A stretch of 64,000 nucleotides of DNA, taken from Pedobacter soli (GTDB lineage Bacteria; Bacteroidota; Bacteroidia; Sphingobacteriales; Sphingobacteriaceae). Below are positions 1-8,813 of the stretch, piece by piece. Where the stretch lies: positions 9,266 to 73,265 of the forward strand of contig NZ_FMZH01000009.1 in the NCBI RefSeq assembly GCF_900101435.1, in the 5' to 3' direction. Every line of letters begins with the position of its first letter. The first letter of the stretch is position 1. The notes under the pieces were generated by a model. That model ran no database searches. It saw nothing but the letters and a program-made list of their open reading frames with translations, and was not told the origin of the DNA. The translations under genes and the position numbers were made by a program.

Positions 1-341
1 TTATAGCTACAGCATTACGATTCCCAGGCAAGCTGGGAATGACGATTTTCTATAGATGATTTTCTATTGGTGATGCGCTTGACATATCTTCCTTAGCAAA
101 TCGTCATTCCCGTGCAAACGGGAATCCAAAAGCGATGTGCAGTTGTAGCTACAACATTACGATTCCCCAGGCAAGCTGGGAATGACGATTTTTTATGGAT
201 GATTTTCTATTGGTGATTCACTTGACATATCTTCCTTAGCAAATCCGTCATTCCCGTTAAAACGGGAATTTTAAAGCTATTTGCTACGCTCACTACAGCA
301 TTAAGATTCCCAGGCAAGCTGGGAATGACGGATTTTCTATA
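1..341. repeat. Tandem intergenic repeat, about 142-bp unit, roughly 2.4 copies
   Basis: The block starting CTACAGCATTACGATTCCC near 7 recurs near 149 and again, diverged, near 293, giving a period of 142-144 bp. Each unit carries two small palindromes: ATTCCCAGGCAAGCTGGGAAT, and TCATTCCCG..CGGGAAT. Copies differ by scattered substitutions and small indels. No reading frame is kept and no gene is seen. The palindromic core is the same family as intergenic elements elsewhere in the window (near 5191 and 53190). Confidence 0.85.
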
Positions 342-352
342 AGAGACCTAAA

Positions 353-823
353 CTACAAACTCAAATACTCAGGCATTTCTTCCGTGAAGCTAAAACTCCC
401 TTTCTCCAGATCCATTTTGGCATAAACGTGTTGCAAACCATTGGTGAGCACAATCCATTTGGCCTGGTGGATGGAGTTGTATCTCGCAGCCTGGTCAAAA
501 ACCGATTGGGTAATTTTTACTTTTGGGGCTTTGCATTCAATTAACATTAGTTTTTCACCGGCAGTGTTGTACACTAAAATATCACTTCGTTTCTGCAGCT
601 GATTTAATACCAAACCACCCTCAATCTGAATCAGCGTACGGGGAAATTTTTTCTCCGAAATGAGGTTCTGTATAAAATGCTGGCGTACCCATTCTTCAGG
701 CGTAAGTACCAGGTGTTTCTTCCTCAACTCGTCGAAAATAAAAATCACATTATCCTTTCTTGTAATTTTAAATGGATAAGGCGGTAGGTTAAGTGGGGTA
801 GGGGTAAATGTTTCAGTTTTCAA
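353..823 (-). CDS. HsdR N-terminal-domain protein (small restriction-endonuclease-fold protein)
   Basis: A 156-aa protein matching the stand-alone type I restriction enzyme R N-terminal domain found widely in Bacteroidota. It is far too short to be HsdR: there is no helicase part. A PD-(D/E)xK-like nuclease signature is visible: D81 in the KRSDIL stretch and E96-C97-K98 in LIECKAP. This suggests a nuclease fold, but activity and substrate are unknown. In Bacteroidota this gene is commonly found beside holA; here a SUMF1-like gene lies between them. The first ATG is followed by a Pro-rich leader before the conserved LPPYPFKI. The region upstream (824-960) is simple repeat, so no clear promoter was seen. 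Confidence 0.85.
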   Translation of the reverse strand: MKTETFTPTPLNLPPYPFKITRKDNVIFIFDELRKKHLVLTPEEWVRQHFIQNLISEKKFPRTLIQIEGGLVLNQLQKRSDILVYNTAGEKLMLIECKAPKVKITQSVFDQAARYNSIHQAKWIVLTNGLQHVYAKMDLEKGSFSFTEEMPEYLSL

Positions 824-960
824 TTTACAGTTTTCAATTTACAGTTTTCAGTTGGCAGTGTTCAATTATCAGTTTGCGGTTTTCAGTTGGCAGTATTCAG
901 TTTACAGTTATCAGTTTGGGGTTTTCAGTTAACCAGTTTAAACAATTAAACAATTAACCA
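824..960. repeat. Degenerate short tandem repeat (CAGTTTTCAGTTGGCAGT type)
   Basis: Irregular tandem copies of a 7-14 bp phrase related to TTTCAGTTGGCAGT, then AACAATTAAACAATTAACCAGTTAAC. The same kind of repeat is found at 15000-15130, 15795-15840, 32720-32850 and 33588-33675. It is noncoding and probably spreads by slippage. Confidence 0.8.
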
Positions 961-971
961 GTTAACAATTT

Positions 972-1652
972 CTAAATATTCCTCGCCAGCCTGAAACCCA
1001 AATCTTCTATTTTAAATGATTTAGGGTGACTGCGCCTGCGGTTAGTGGCCATACAACCTCTTTCTTCATCACTCCAGCCACCACCACGGATAATGCGGTA
1101 GGAGCCGTACACGGTTTCGTCATAAATGTCGGTACACCATTCCCAAACATTACCCAGCATATCATACAAGCCCCAGGCATTGGGCGCTTTGAGGCCTACC
1201 TGCTGCGTAGTTTTTTCAGCATTTTTTTTGTACCAGGCAATCTCGTCAAGCTCACCATACCTGATGCCAGTGCTACCTGCTTTACAGGCATATTCCCACT
1301 CGGCCTCTGTGGGCAGTCTGAAACCGTTGGCCAACGGATTAAATATTACCTCATCAGCTTTCTGATCGAAAACATAACAAGGGTTTAGGTCATTTCTTTT
1401 GGATAAGGCGTTACAAAAGGCTACGGCATCACGCCAGGTTACCGTTTCTACAGGGTGCTTATCTCCTGCAAATGTACTGGGCCGCTGACCTGTTATCTCA
1501 AAATAAAGTGCTTGTGTAACGCTGTATTTCGCTAAATAAAAAGGCTTTATTTCAACTGTCCAGCTTTGTTTAATCCTGTCATCGCGCAACACTATTGTTC
1601 CGGCAGGTATTTCTACCATTTCAATAGCTGCAAGGTTAATGTCGTAAACCAT
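972..1652 (-). CDS. SUMF1 / formylglycine-generating-enzyme-fold protein, probably non-catalytic
   Basis: A 226-aa protein covering one SUMF1 domain from the start (MVEIPAGT near residue 12) to the end (GFRLARNI). Family motifs are LPTEAEWEYACKAG, a WGLYDMLGNVWEWCTD block and RGGGWSDEE. There is no signal peptide, unlike the related protein at 23169-24134. The C-terminal region, where true FGEs have two active-site cysteines, holds only one Cys (RGCMATNRR), so copper-dependent formylglycine formation is unlikely. The protein may be a structural, ligand-binding or EgtB-like member. It lies between the HsdR_N gene and the divergent holA. Confidence 0.85.
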   Translation of the reverse strand: MVYDINLAAIEMVEIPAGTIVLRDDRIKQSWTVEIKPFYLAKYSVTQALYFEITGQRPSTFAGDKHPVETVTWRDAVAFCNALSKRNDLNPCYVFDQKADEVIFNPLANGFRLPTEAEWEYACKAGSTGIRYGELDEIAWYKKNAEKTTQQVGLKAPNAWGLYDMLGNVWEWCTDIYDETVYGSYRIIRGGGWSDEERGCMATNRRRSHPKSFKIEDLGFRLARNI

Positions 1653-1758
1653 TGTTTTTGTGCCTCATCAATTTCTTAAGCCCAAAGTTAATATTATGTG
1701 CATAAACAAATCAGTTAATTTCTTTAATCGTTCAACCTAAATCGTAATTTTACCGGTC

Positions 1759-2781
1759 ATGACTGCTGCCGAAATTATCAAAGATATTAAAGCCCGAAAA
1801 TTCAAACCTGTGTATTTACTGCATGGCGAAGAATCATATTATATCGATCAGGTAACCGATTATATCGAAGATAAGCTGTTAAATGATGCTGAAAAGGGGT
1901 TTAACCAAACCGTATTGTACGGTAAGGATACCGATATGGCAACGGTCCTGGGGGCTGCAAAGCGGTATCCTATGATGTCAGACTACCAGGTGGTTATTGT
2001 AAAGGAAGCCCAGGATTTAAAATGGGGCAAAGAAGATGGTGGCAGCAAAGAGGGCGAATTTGTGCTCAATTATTTCGAAAAACCTTTGCCCAGCACCATT
2101 TTGGTACTCGCCTATAAATATGCCAATTTCGATAAGCGTAAAAAGGTTTACAAAGCCATAAGTAAAAGCGGGTTAATTTTTCAGTCAGATCCGGTTCGTG
2201 ATTACAAACTGGTGCCCTGGATTGAAGAGTTTATCAAAGAAAAAGGTTACAAGATCGATCAGCAGGCTTCAGCCTTAATGGCAGAGTACTTGGGTACCGA
2301 TTTATCCAAAATCGCCAACGAGATCGAAAAACTGATGCTCAATGTGCCTAAAGATCAAACCATCAATACCGATCTGGTACAAAAAAATATAGGTATCAGT
2401 AAAGAGTATAATGTTTTTGAGCTGCAGAAAGCACTTTCGATGCGCGATGTGTTGAAATGCAATAAAATCATCAATTATTTCGCCAGCAACCCCAAAGCAA
2501 ATCCTACGGTAATGGTGCTGGCCAATTTAGGGGGCTATTTTACCAAGCTGCTAAAATACCATTATGTGCCCAATAAGGCCGATGCGGCATCAGCGCTGGG
2601 GGTACCACCATTTTTTATTAAAGATTACGAGGTAGCCGCCCGAAATTACAATACCGGTAAAGTTTTTCAGGTAATCAGTTTACTGCGCGAGTACGATTTA
2701 AAAAGCAAAGGATTAGACAGCACCGGCAACGTTGATGACGGCGAATTGCTGAAAGAGCTTGTTTTTAAAATCATACATTAA
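1759..2781 (+). CDS. holA: DNA polymerase III subunit delta
   Basis: A 340-aa cytoplasmic clamp-loader subunit that opens the beta sliding clamp. The N-terminal AAA+-like fold starts with the typical KFKPVYLLHGEESYYIDQV stretch. The middle has the conserved MAEYLGTDLSKIANEIEKL helical lid region. The C-terminal third (from about 215, NVFELQKALS) is the DNA polymerase III delta C-terminal collar domain. Length matches the family. The ATG at 1759 fits the N-terminus of homologues. The next gene starts 139 bp downstream. Confidence 0.96.
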   Translation: MTAAEIIKDIKARKFKPVYLLHGEESYYIDQVTDYIEDKLLNDAEKGFNQTVLYGKDTDMATVLGAAKRYPMMSDYQVVIVKEAQDLKWGKEDGGSKEGEFVLNYFEKPLPSTILVLAYKYANFDKRKKVYKAISKSGLIFQSDPVRDYKLVPWIEEFIKEKGYKIDQQASALMAEYLGTDLSKIANEIEKLMLNVPKDQTINTDLVQKNIGISKEYNVFELQKALSMRDVLKCNKIINYFASNPKANPTVMVLANLGGYFTKLLKYHYVPNKADAASALGVPPFFIKDYEVAARNYNTGKVFQVISLLREYDLKSKGLDSTGNVDDGELLKELVFKIIH

Positions 2782-2817
2782 TCTTTTATTCGCAAAAAGC
2801 AATTTTATATTAGCTGT

Positions 2818-2827
2818 CAAACGTTTG
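2818..2827. promoter_or_regulatory. Candidate LacI-type operator upstream of the GH95-like gene
   Basis: CAAACGTTTG is a perfect 10-bp palindrome about 94 bp before the glycoside hydrolase start, in a noncoding gap. This core matches the general form of LacI/GalR-family operators, which control sugar-utilisation genes. No such regulator is encoded nearby, so the assignment is inference. Confidence 0.4.
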
Positions 2828-2920
2828 CGTAATTTTTAGGCGATTTTATTGTAATTAAATATCGGTATTTTAGGGATTGATACATTAAACACAAATGCTA
2901 ATCAATTCTAAAAGAACCAA

Positions 2921-5179
2921 ATGAAGACCAAAATTACGATCCTCTTACTGCTGCTCTGCTTTTCTTTTACAGGTTACGCACAAAAGTTAAAACCTTACAA
3001 CCTTTCCTTTCCTAAACTAGCCGATAAGTGGGATGAAGCCATGCCATTGGGGAATGGGATGCTGGGTGCATTAATATGGGAGAAAAACAATAAACTTCGT
3101 CTGTCTTTAGACCGTGCCGATTTATGGGACGAGCGTAAAGCCATGGATATTTCGAAATTCAATTTCAAGTGGGTTGAAGAGCAGGTGCATAAAAATAATT
3201 ACGGTGCAGTGCAAAAGCTGGGCGACGAACCTTACGACCGGAGTCCTTTCCCAACCAAACTTCCTGCTGCGGCACTCGAATTTGATATGGCCAAACTGGG
3301 CAAGGTGGTTGCCAACGATCTCGATATCGAAACTGCTTTAAATACTGTTAAATTCGAAAATGGAACCGTTTTTAACTGCTACATTCATGCTACTGAGCAG
3401 CGTGGTTATTTCAGTTTCAGCGATTTAAAAGCGGCAGATCTTTTGCCATCCTTAATTGTGCACAATTACAGCAACAACCAAACCGAAAAAGGGGATAACA
3501 GCCATGCTGGCGTAGGTTTGCAAAAACTGGGTTATGGCAAAGGTACCGTGGTAAATACCCCCAATAGCGTACGTTACCATCAGCCAACTTACGAAGGGCA
3601 TTATTTCGAAGTGCTGGTGCAATGGCAGAAAATGGGTAAGAACCAAATTATCGGTTCGTGGACGATTACCAGCGATAAGGCCGCAAGTTTACCTGCAGTT
3701 TCAAAAAACGCCAAAGAACCTACCGGCTGGGTTGAGCATACCGCCTGGTGGAAAAATTTCTGGAGCAAATCAAGCATTTCGGTTCCGGATGCAGTCATTC
3801 AGAAACAATATTACCTCGAAATGTATAAACTGGGCAGCGTAGCGAGAAAAGGTGCGCCAGCCATTACTTTACAAGCTGTCTGGACAGCCGATAACGGAAG
3901 TTTACCACCCTGGAAAGGCGATTTCCATAACGATCTGAATACCCAGTTAAGCTACTGGCCAACCTATACCGGTAACCGTTTGGCAGAAGGTGTTACCTTT
4001 ACCGATTGGCTGTGGAAAATCAGAGACCGTAACCTGAGTTATACCAAACAGTATTTTGGCGTAGCCGGAATGAATGTGCCTGGGGTTGTAACCTTAAATG
4101 GCGACCCTATGGGAGGCTGGATCCAATATTCGCTTTCGCCAACTGTTGGGGCATGGGCTGCTCAGCACTTTTACTGGCAGTGGAAATACAGCATGGACGA
4201 TACTTTTCTGAAAACAAGGGCCTATCCTTATATTCATGATGTAGCCACTTTCCTCGAAAATATTACCCGCTTAAAAGATGGCGTGCGCAAGTTACCATTA
4301 AGTTCAAGTCCTGAGTATAACGATAACAGTATTAAAGCCTGGTTTTTAGAGTGGACTAATTTTGATTTATCGCTAGCTAAGTTTCTATTTAAGGCAGCAG
4401 CCGAAGTGAGTCAGGCCAATGGTAAAGAAGAAGAGCGCAAACACTGGCTAACCATTTTGAGTCAGTTGCCCGAATATGAAGTAAATGAAACCGGTTTTAC
4501 CATTGCACCTGGTGCCAATTTAACCAGCTCGCACAGGCACATGTCGCAATACATGGCCATTTATCCGCTCGATTTGCTCGATGCCAACAAAGAAAAAGAT
4601 AAAACAGTAATCGATAACTCTTTAAAACGGATAGAAGAAATGGGTACCAGGGCCTGGTGTGGTTATTCTTTTAGCTGGATGGCTTCTTTGTACGCCAGGG
4701 CTTACCAGGCGGATAAAGCTGTAAAACAACTCGAAATTTTTGCCAGCAATTTCTGCTCGGCAAACAGTTTCCACTTAAATGGCGATCAAAAGGGAGGACA
4801 ATATTCAGGTTTCACTTACCGTCCCTTTACGCTCGAAGGCAACTTTGCTTTTGCTCAGGGTGTACAGGAACTGTTGGTGCAAAGCAGAAACAATTACATT
4901 CAGGTTTTTCCGGCTGTACCACAAAGCTGGGCCAATGTTTCTTTTAAAGATTTACGCACAGAAGGAGCCTTTTTGGTAAGCGCTAACAAAGAAAATGGTG
5001 TGCCCTCAAAAGTAAAAATCTATGCCGAAAAAGGTGGTTTGCTGCGTGTTAAGCTCCCTTTTAAAACCTATGTGGCCAAAGATGTACCTGCGGGTAGCGT
5101 AAAAATGGGGGAAGATGGTATTGCAGAAATAAAACTGAAAGCCAAGCAGACTGTGACTTTTGAGAATGGTTACGAGTAA
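2921..5179 (+). CDS. Secreted glycoside hydrolase, GH95-like
   Basis: A 752-aa protein with a Sec signal peptide (MKTKITILLLLLCFSFTGYAQ). It has the N-terminal GH95 signature MPLGNGMLGALIWE..LSLDRADLWDER, an (alpha/alpha)6 barrel in the middle and a C-terminal beta domain. GH95 enzymes are mostly inverting alpha-1,2-L-fucosidases or L-galactosidases acting outside the cytoplasm. The barrel segment reads FHNDLNTQLSYWP where characterised fucosidases have an N-x-N pair before E-M-N-Y-W, so a catalytic Asn appears to be Asp and substrate specificity may differ. It stands alone, without SusC/D neighbours. A palindrome that may be a LacI-type operator lies upstream at 2818. Confidence 0.85.
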   Translation: MKTKITILLLLLCFSFTGYAQKLKPYNLSFPKLADKWDEAMPLGNGMLGALIWEKNNKLRLSLDRADLWDERKAMDISKFNFKWVEEQVHKNNYGAVQKLGDEPYDRSPFPTKLPAAALEFDMAKLGKVVANDLDIETALNTVKFENGTVFNCYIHATEQRGYFSFSDLKAADLLPSLIVHNYSNNQTEKGDNSHAGVGLQKLGYGKGTVVNTPNSVRYHQPTYEGHYFEVLVQWQKMGKNQIIGSWTITSDKAASLPAVSKNAKEPTGWVEHTAWWKNFWSKSSISVPDAVIQKQYYLEMYKLGSVARKGAPAITLQAVWTADNGSLPPWKGDFHNDLNTQLSYWPTYTGNRLAEGVTFTDWLWKIRDRNLSYTKQYFGVAGMNVPGVVTLNGDPMGGWIQYSLSPTVGAWAAQHFYWQWKYSMDDTFLKTRAYPYIHDVATFLENITRLKDGVRKLPLSSSPEYNDNSIKAWFLEWTNFDLSLAKFLFKAAAEVSQANGKEEERKHWLTILSQLPEYEVNETGFTIAPGANLTSSHRHMSQYMAIYPLDLLDANKEKDKTVIDNSLKRIEEMGTRAWCGYSFSWMASLYARAYQADKAVKQLEIFASNFCSANSFHLNGDQKGGQYSGFTYRPFTLEGNFAFAQGVQELLVQSRNNYIQVFPAVPQSWANVSFKDLRTEGAFLVSANKENGVPSKVKIYAEKGGLLRVKLPFKTYVAKDVPAGSVKMGEDGIAEIKLKAKQTVTFENGYE

Positions 5180-5190
5180 AATTTTAGATA

Positions 5191-5236
5191 ATCGTCATTC
5201 CCAGCTTGATCCGATAGCTATCGGATGGGAATCTTA
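5191..5236. repeat. Palindromic intergenic element (CGTCATTCCC family)
   Basis: ATCGTCATTCCCAGCTTGAT followed by the perfect inverted repeat CCGATAGCTATCGG and GGGAATCTTAATGC. It sits just downstream of the glycoside hydrolase stop and could form a hairpin. The same CCGATAGCTATCGG core occurs near 25674 and 53152. Confidence 0.75.
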
Positions 5237-5303
5237 ATGCTTTGGCCAAGCTTGTATATGTATAATCCTAGTGGTTCGTATCCTCACGAACCACTACCAA
5301 ACC

Positions 5304-6116
5304 TTACTTCCAATCCACAACCTTAATCTCATCTCCAATACGGATAGTACCTAATGCCTGTGGAAGAAGATTTTGACCAAACATAATTTTTTTGTTCACC
5401 GTGCGGTAGCTGGCCAGGGTACGCAAAGGTTCCTGGCCTTTTTCGCCGGTTTGCTGGTCGATCGTAATCAGTACGCAGCGTGCGCAGGGCTTTACCGCCG
5501 AGAAGGGGATCTCACCGATGTAAAAAGTTTTAAAACGATCTTCCTCGTGCGGCTCGCCACCGGTAAATACAAAATTGGGCCGAAACCTATCCATCAATAC
5601 CGGTTCCTGCAATTTTTCATTCAACCCGTTTAAAGCCGATTGGCCAATCATCAGGCAGGGATAACCATCGGCAAAGCTTACAATTTCATCATTTGTGGCA
5701 TAATCACGGTCAACGAAACGCTTTTCGGCTAATGGCATTTTTACCAGTTTCACCTTAAATTTCAGGTAGGCCGAAAACCAGTTGCTCACTTCAGGGTTTA
5801 CTTCTACACCTGTTACGGTATCGTTCCAGATGGTTACCGGTACCGCTATTCCTGTATCTTCATCCAAGCCAAAAGAAATGTATTGCGCTGGCGTTAGTTT
5901 ATGGGTTACGGTAAGTTTTCCATCAGCAATGCTTACCTGTAAAAGGGCCAGTTCAAAATGTTTGCGTTGGGTTATAAATGTACCATTTTCATCAACAAGC
6001 ATCCACCTCCGGTCGTATTTAAGGCCTTTTTCTTCTAATTCGGCTTCATTGAGGCTAAAGCCACCCAAAGATTTAATGGGGTATACATAGATCTCGGAAA
6101 GGGAAAACTTATTCAT
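5304..6116 (-). CDS. MOSC-domain protein (YcbX-like)
   Basis: A 270-aa protein with an N-terminal MOSC_N beta-barrel domain (roughly residues 4-125, starting LSEIYVYPIKSLGG) and a C-terminal MOSC domain. The MOSC domain carries the conserved cysteine region KPCARCVLITIDQQTG, the expected sulfur/molybdenum cofactor-ligand site. Family members include YcbX and the eukaryotic mARC proteins, which reduce N-hydroxylated compounds using molybdenum cofactor. No fused ferredoxin domain is present, unlike E. coli YcbX, so an external electron donor would be needed. It is a monocistronic unit flanked by repeats. Confidence 0.88.
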   Translation of the reverse strand: MNKFSLSEIYVYPIKSLGGFSLNEAELEEKGLKYDRRWMLVDENGTFITQRKHFELALLQVSIADGKLTVTHKLTPAQYISFGLDEDTGIAVPVTIWNDTVTGVEVNPEVSNWFSAYLKFKVKLVKMPLAEKRFVDRDYATNDEIVSFADGYPCLMIGQSALNGLNEKLQEPVLMDRFRPNFVFTGGEPHEEDRFKTFYIGEIPFSAVKPCARCVLITIDQQTGEKGQEPLRTLASYRTVNKKIMFGQNLLPQALGTIRIGDEIKVVDWK

Positions 6117-6498
6117 GGCTTAAAGGTAAAAAACAAACAGGTAATTATTGCAGATGATGGCACATAACATCGCAAACGCATAACAAATGAACTTTTTCAG
6201 CCTTTTTGGCTTAACTTTTAATGTTTACCAGCTGTTATAAATGGCAGTTATTATTTTTAATGCTTAGGGCATACTGATGTACAAAGGGATGATAACTTGA
6301 CAAACACAGCATTGTTGAAAAGATGAAATCGTTCCTAGCGTGCATTTAAAAGTACTCCTGAAGACTAATTTGGTCTTCTGAGATACTAAAAGGTACTTCA
6401 GAAGTAGAAAAAACACACGCCGAGCTAGAAAAAAGCTGTTCGGAGCCTCGGCGAATACACTCGGAGATACTAAAAGGTAGCTCTGAACGAGATTGCAG

Positions 6499-6793
6499 GC
6501 GTTCGGAACGAGGTCGTCGGCGTTCGGAACGAGGTCGTCGGGGTTCGGAACGAGGATAGTCGGGGTTCGGAACGGGGTCGCCGGGGTTCGGAACGGGGTC
6601 ATCGGGGTTCGGAACGGGGTCGCCGGGGTTCGGAACGAGATCGCCGGGGTTCGGAACGAGGTCATCGGGGTTCGGAACAAGGTCATCGGGGTTCAGAACA
6701 AGGTCATCGGGGTTCAGAACAGGGGCACCGGTGTTCGGAACGAGGTCATCGGTGTTCGGAACAAGGTCGTCGGGGTTCGGAACGGGGTCATCG
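6499..6793. repeat. 21-bp minisatellite, 14 units
   Basis: Fourteen consecutive units of the type GGGTTCGGAACGAGGTCATCG. One unit (the third, containing GAGGATAGTCG) is 22 bp, which breaks any frame. Variation is confined mainly to positions 12-19 of the unit. Because 21 is a multiple of three, heptad-repeat ORFs appear on both strands, but the frame break, composition and lack of a plausible start argue against a protein. Diverged half-units and a duplicated AGATACTAAAAGGTA phrase extend upstream to about 6380. Confidence 0.9.
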
Positions 6794-6842
6794 GGATTCT
6801 TGAACTATGGTATAGCCACATTTTTTAAAATCCCTTAACGCT

Positions 6843-7060
6843 AATCGTCATTGCCAGCTTGACTGGCAATCTTAATGCCGTAGAAAGGTTAATCGGTCAC
6901 GCCCGAAACCTTAGAAAAGGTTGTAAAGTTCCTAAAATTCATCCCCCAACCCCCTTCAAAGGGGGACGGGATTTTCTATGCGGTTAAATCGCTATTTTGA
7001 TTTCGATTAGCACTCTCTTTAAAGCAGGTCTTTCCCCCTTCGAAGGGGCAGGGGGATGAT
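6843..7060. repeat. Palindromic intergenic elements, including a large G/C-rich inverted repeat
   Basis: First, 6843-6873 is a CGTCATTGCCAGCTTGACTGGCAATCTT palindrome. Second, an arm at about 6940-6966 (ATCCCCCAACCCCCTTC followed by AAAGGGGG) pairs with an arm at about 7033-7059 (TCCCCCTTCGAAGGGG followed by CAGGGGGAT), which would give a long hairpin with an A/T-rich loop of about 65 nt. Nothing coding was seen in 6117-7138. Confidence 0.7.
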
Positions 7061-7138
7061 GGCTTAGGCAAAACCTCACAGATTTAGTGCTGAACTATTA
7101 ATGTCTTAAAAACCTGTGAGGTTTAACAGTTATATTAA

Positions 7139-8035
7139 TCAAGGTCTAACATTTACAAAACTATCAAAGCTAACGCCGCTACCAAATTCGCTTGCTGTCA
7201 TTCCTAATTTTAATGCGTTAAATCTCTTTTTAATTTTATCAGCACCCGTATTCCTGAAAACTTTCAGGTTTGGGATTTCGTGTGGATAGTCTTCAAACTC
7301 GTCGGCAAATTCGCTGAGAACGGTATCATAATCAACAAGGCCGACTTCTGTTACGGTTCTAAAAAGCTTTTTATATTCTTGTTTAACGATTAGAAAATCA
7401 ACCGGAGGTAATATTATTGAAATGTGATTTGGCCAAACACACGCGGTATATAATTGCCCGTCTTCTTTACTTTTTAAAACAAAATAGCCTGGAACAAATA
7501 AATCCTCTAATAAATTATCCTGAAATTCGACTCTGTGCACTTGAAACCACCACAAATAGTCTGATTTTTCAACAGGTAAGTATTCGAAATTTAATCTGGC
7601 AAAATGGTCTAGCGTAACGCCGTCATTGTGCCTGATCCATTCGTCCTGAAGATAGCCGGCAGGGAATTTTTTAGGCGAGTTTGGTTCTGCGCTGTCTTGT
7701 AAATCCAAAACAAACAGGTCCAGATCATTTATAAACTTTTCAATGATGGGGAATATTTCGTAAGCGAAAAATCTGGGTCTGAAAAAATTAATGCTGCAAC
7801 TGAAGTTTAAATTTTGATAGTCGGCAAAACCGTCAAAGATCTCGACCTCTTCCGGATCGTCTTCTGGTGTATTCCAGTCAATAAGAAAGTATACTCCTGT
7901 TTCCGGGTTTTCGTAGTTCCATTGCCGCTCATGATCACTAATGTTATAGGCAAGGTTTTTAGTCAGATATGCTGCAACTTGTTCTGCTGTTAATGGGTTA
8001 TCTTTTCGTTTGTAGAAGTATAGGTCGAAGCTCAT
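7139..8035 (-). CDS. Uncharacterised acidic protein (MSFDLYFYKR family)
   Basis: I chose the internal Met at 8035 (MSFDLYFYKRKDNPLT) because the 18 residues before it do not look like coding sequence; this gives 298 aa. There is no signal peptide or membrane segment. The protein is rich in aromatic and acidic residues, with blocks such as YENPETGVYFLIDWN, NFFRPRFFAYEIFPI and YLWWFQVHR. I do not recognise a named domain. It is the first (most downstream) of a run of minus-strand orphan genes extending to 14.3 kb, several of which belong to immunity-associated families, but no function is shown for this one. Confidence 0.75.
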   Translation of the reverse strand: MSFDLYFYKRKDNPLTAEQVAAYLTKNLAYNISDHERQWNYENPETGVYFLIDWNTPEDDPEEVEIFDGFADYQNLNFSCSINFFRPRFFAYEIFPIIEKFINDLDLFVLDLQDSAEPNSPKKFPAGYLQDEWIRHNDGVTLDHFARLNFEYLPVEKSDYLWWFQVHRVEFQDNLLEDLFVPGYFVLKSKEDGQLYTACVWPNHISIILPPVDFLIVKQEYKKLFRTVTEVGLVDYDTVLSEFADEFEDYPHEIPNLKVFRNTGADKIKKRFNALKLGMTASEFGSGVSFDSFVNVRP

Positions 8036-8258
8036 AATGATATGCTTAGGTTTTAGGGCACCGCAGTAAAGTATAATTTCAAATTGCAAAGCAAGGTATT
8101 GTATTTAAAAGCGGCAAAGATTTTTGCTGCCTTATTAAAACAATTGCCTTCAATGACCATGAAGCTGTTAGTCATGTGGTGAGGTGGTTAAAATGAGATA
8201 TGAGGTTTTGATTGTTGTGCTGTGGTTGATTGTAACCAGCACTTTTGCCAAACGCCTG

Positions 8259-8813
8259 TTAGCTGGTGCTTTTTCTTTCGTCCTCGTCGAGTTTTATAAT
8301 TAAGTCGTAGAAGTCTATATATTGATCCTGAACTTCGTCAGCTATTTCGTGGTCCCACAGCACAATTGGATAATTCTTGTCTGCTTGATTTCTGTTTGTG
8401 TCAAAACACAGTAGTCCCCAATCACTCCAATCCGCAAATGGAATATAACCTTTTTCAATTAAGTATTCAGTTGGATAACCGTCAAAAATCATTTCTGTTA
8501 GTTTTGCTCTCCAGGCATTAACCGGGTGCCTGCAAAATGAAACCTCTGAAATATGAAGTTCATAAAAGTGCTTATGTTTTAAAAAAGTTTTATAGTCGTT
8601 AGGTAGTTTGTGTCCAATTCTACCTTCGATTTCTTCAATTTCACTTGCTGTGACTTTACTGTCGATTGGAAACCAAATACGCCACTCTTCTTGCTTGTTT
8701 TGGTTTGGGTCGGACATTTCAGTTTCAATTTGTCCTGGTAGTTTATTGAGTTCAATGTCAACCCACTTTTTTAAGTAGAAGTCAATTTTTGTTTTTATTA
8801 ATTGTTCTTTCAT
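8259..8813 (-). CDS. SMI1/KNR4 (SUKH) family protein
   Basis: A 184-aa soluble protein. The SUKH core begins near residue 55 with ASEIEEIEGRIGHKLPNDYKTFLKHKHF, the typical helix-plus-beta start of this superfamily, and continues through YIPFADWSDWGLLCFDTNR and PIVLWDHE. SUKH proteins are frequent immunity partners of contact-dependent and polymorphic toxins. No toxin gene is adjacent, so this is either an orphan immunity gene or has another role. A 50-residue N-terminal extension precedes the domain. An imperfect inverted repeat (AACCAGCAC / GCTGGTGCT) overlaps its 3' end. Confidence 0.85.
   Translation of the reverse strand: MKEQLIKTKIDFYLKKWVDIELNKLPGQIETEMSDPNQNKQEEWRIWFPIDSKVTASEIEEIEGRIGHKLPNDYKTFLKHKHFYELHISEVSFCRHPVNAWRAKLTEMIFDGYPTEYLIEKGYIPFADWSDWGLLCFDTNRNQADKNYPIVLWDHEIADEVQDQYIDFYDLIIKLDEDERKSTS

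Noticed and set aside
1..341. CRISPR-like array
   Set aside because: Units are about 142 bp, without short constant repeats and unique spacers of regular length; no cas genes are in the window.
353..823. Truncated type I restriction endonuclease
   Set aside because: The length is normal for the stand-alone Bacteroidota HsdR_N protein found beside holA, so it is not a broken HsdR.
6264..6828. Overlapping heptad-repeat ORFs on both strands (FRTPxxx and GVRNxVI)
   Set aside because: Produced by the 21-bp minisatellite. A 22-bp unit shifts the frame, and neither reading has a promoter or family similarity.
8228..8270. Possible integron attC-like site (AACCAGCAC..GTTAGCTGGTGCT) after the SUKH gene
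   Set aside because: I looked for a repeated attC-like structure in the other gaps of the orphan gene block and found none, and there is no integrase.
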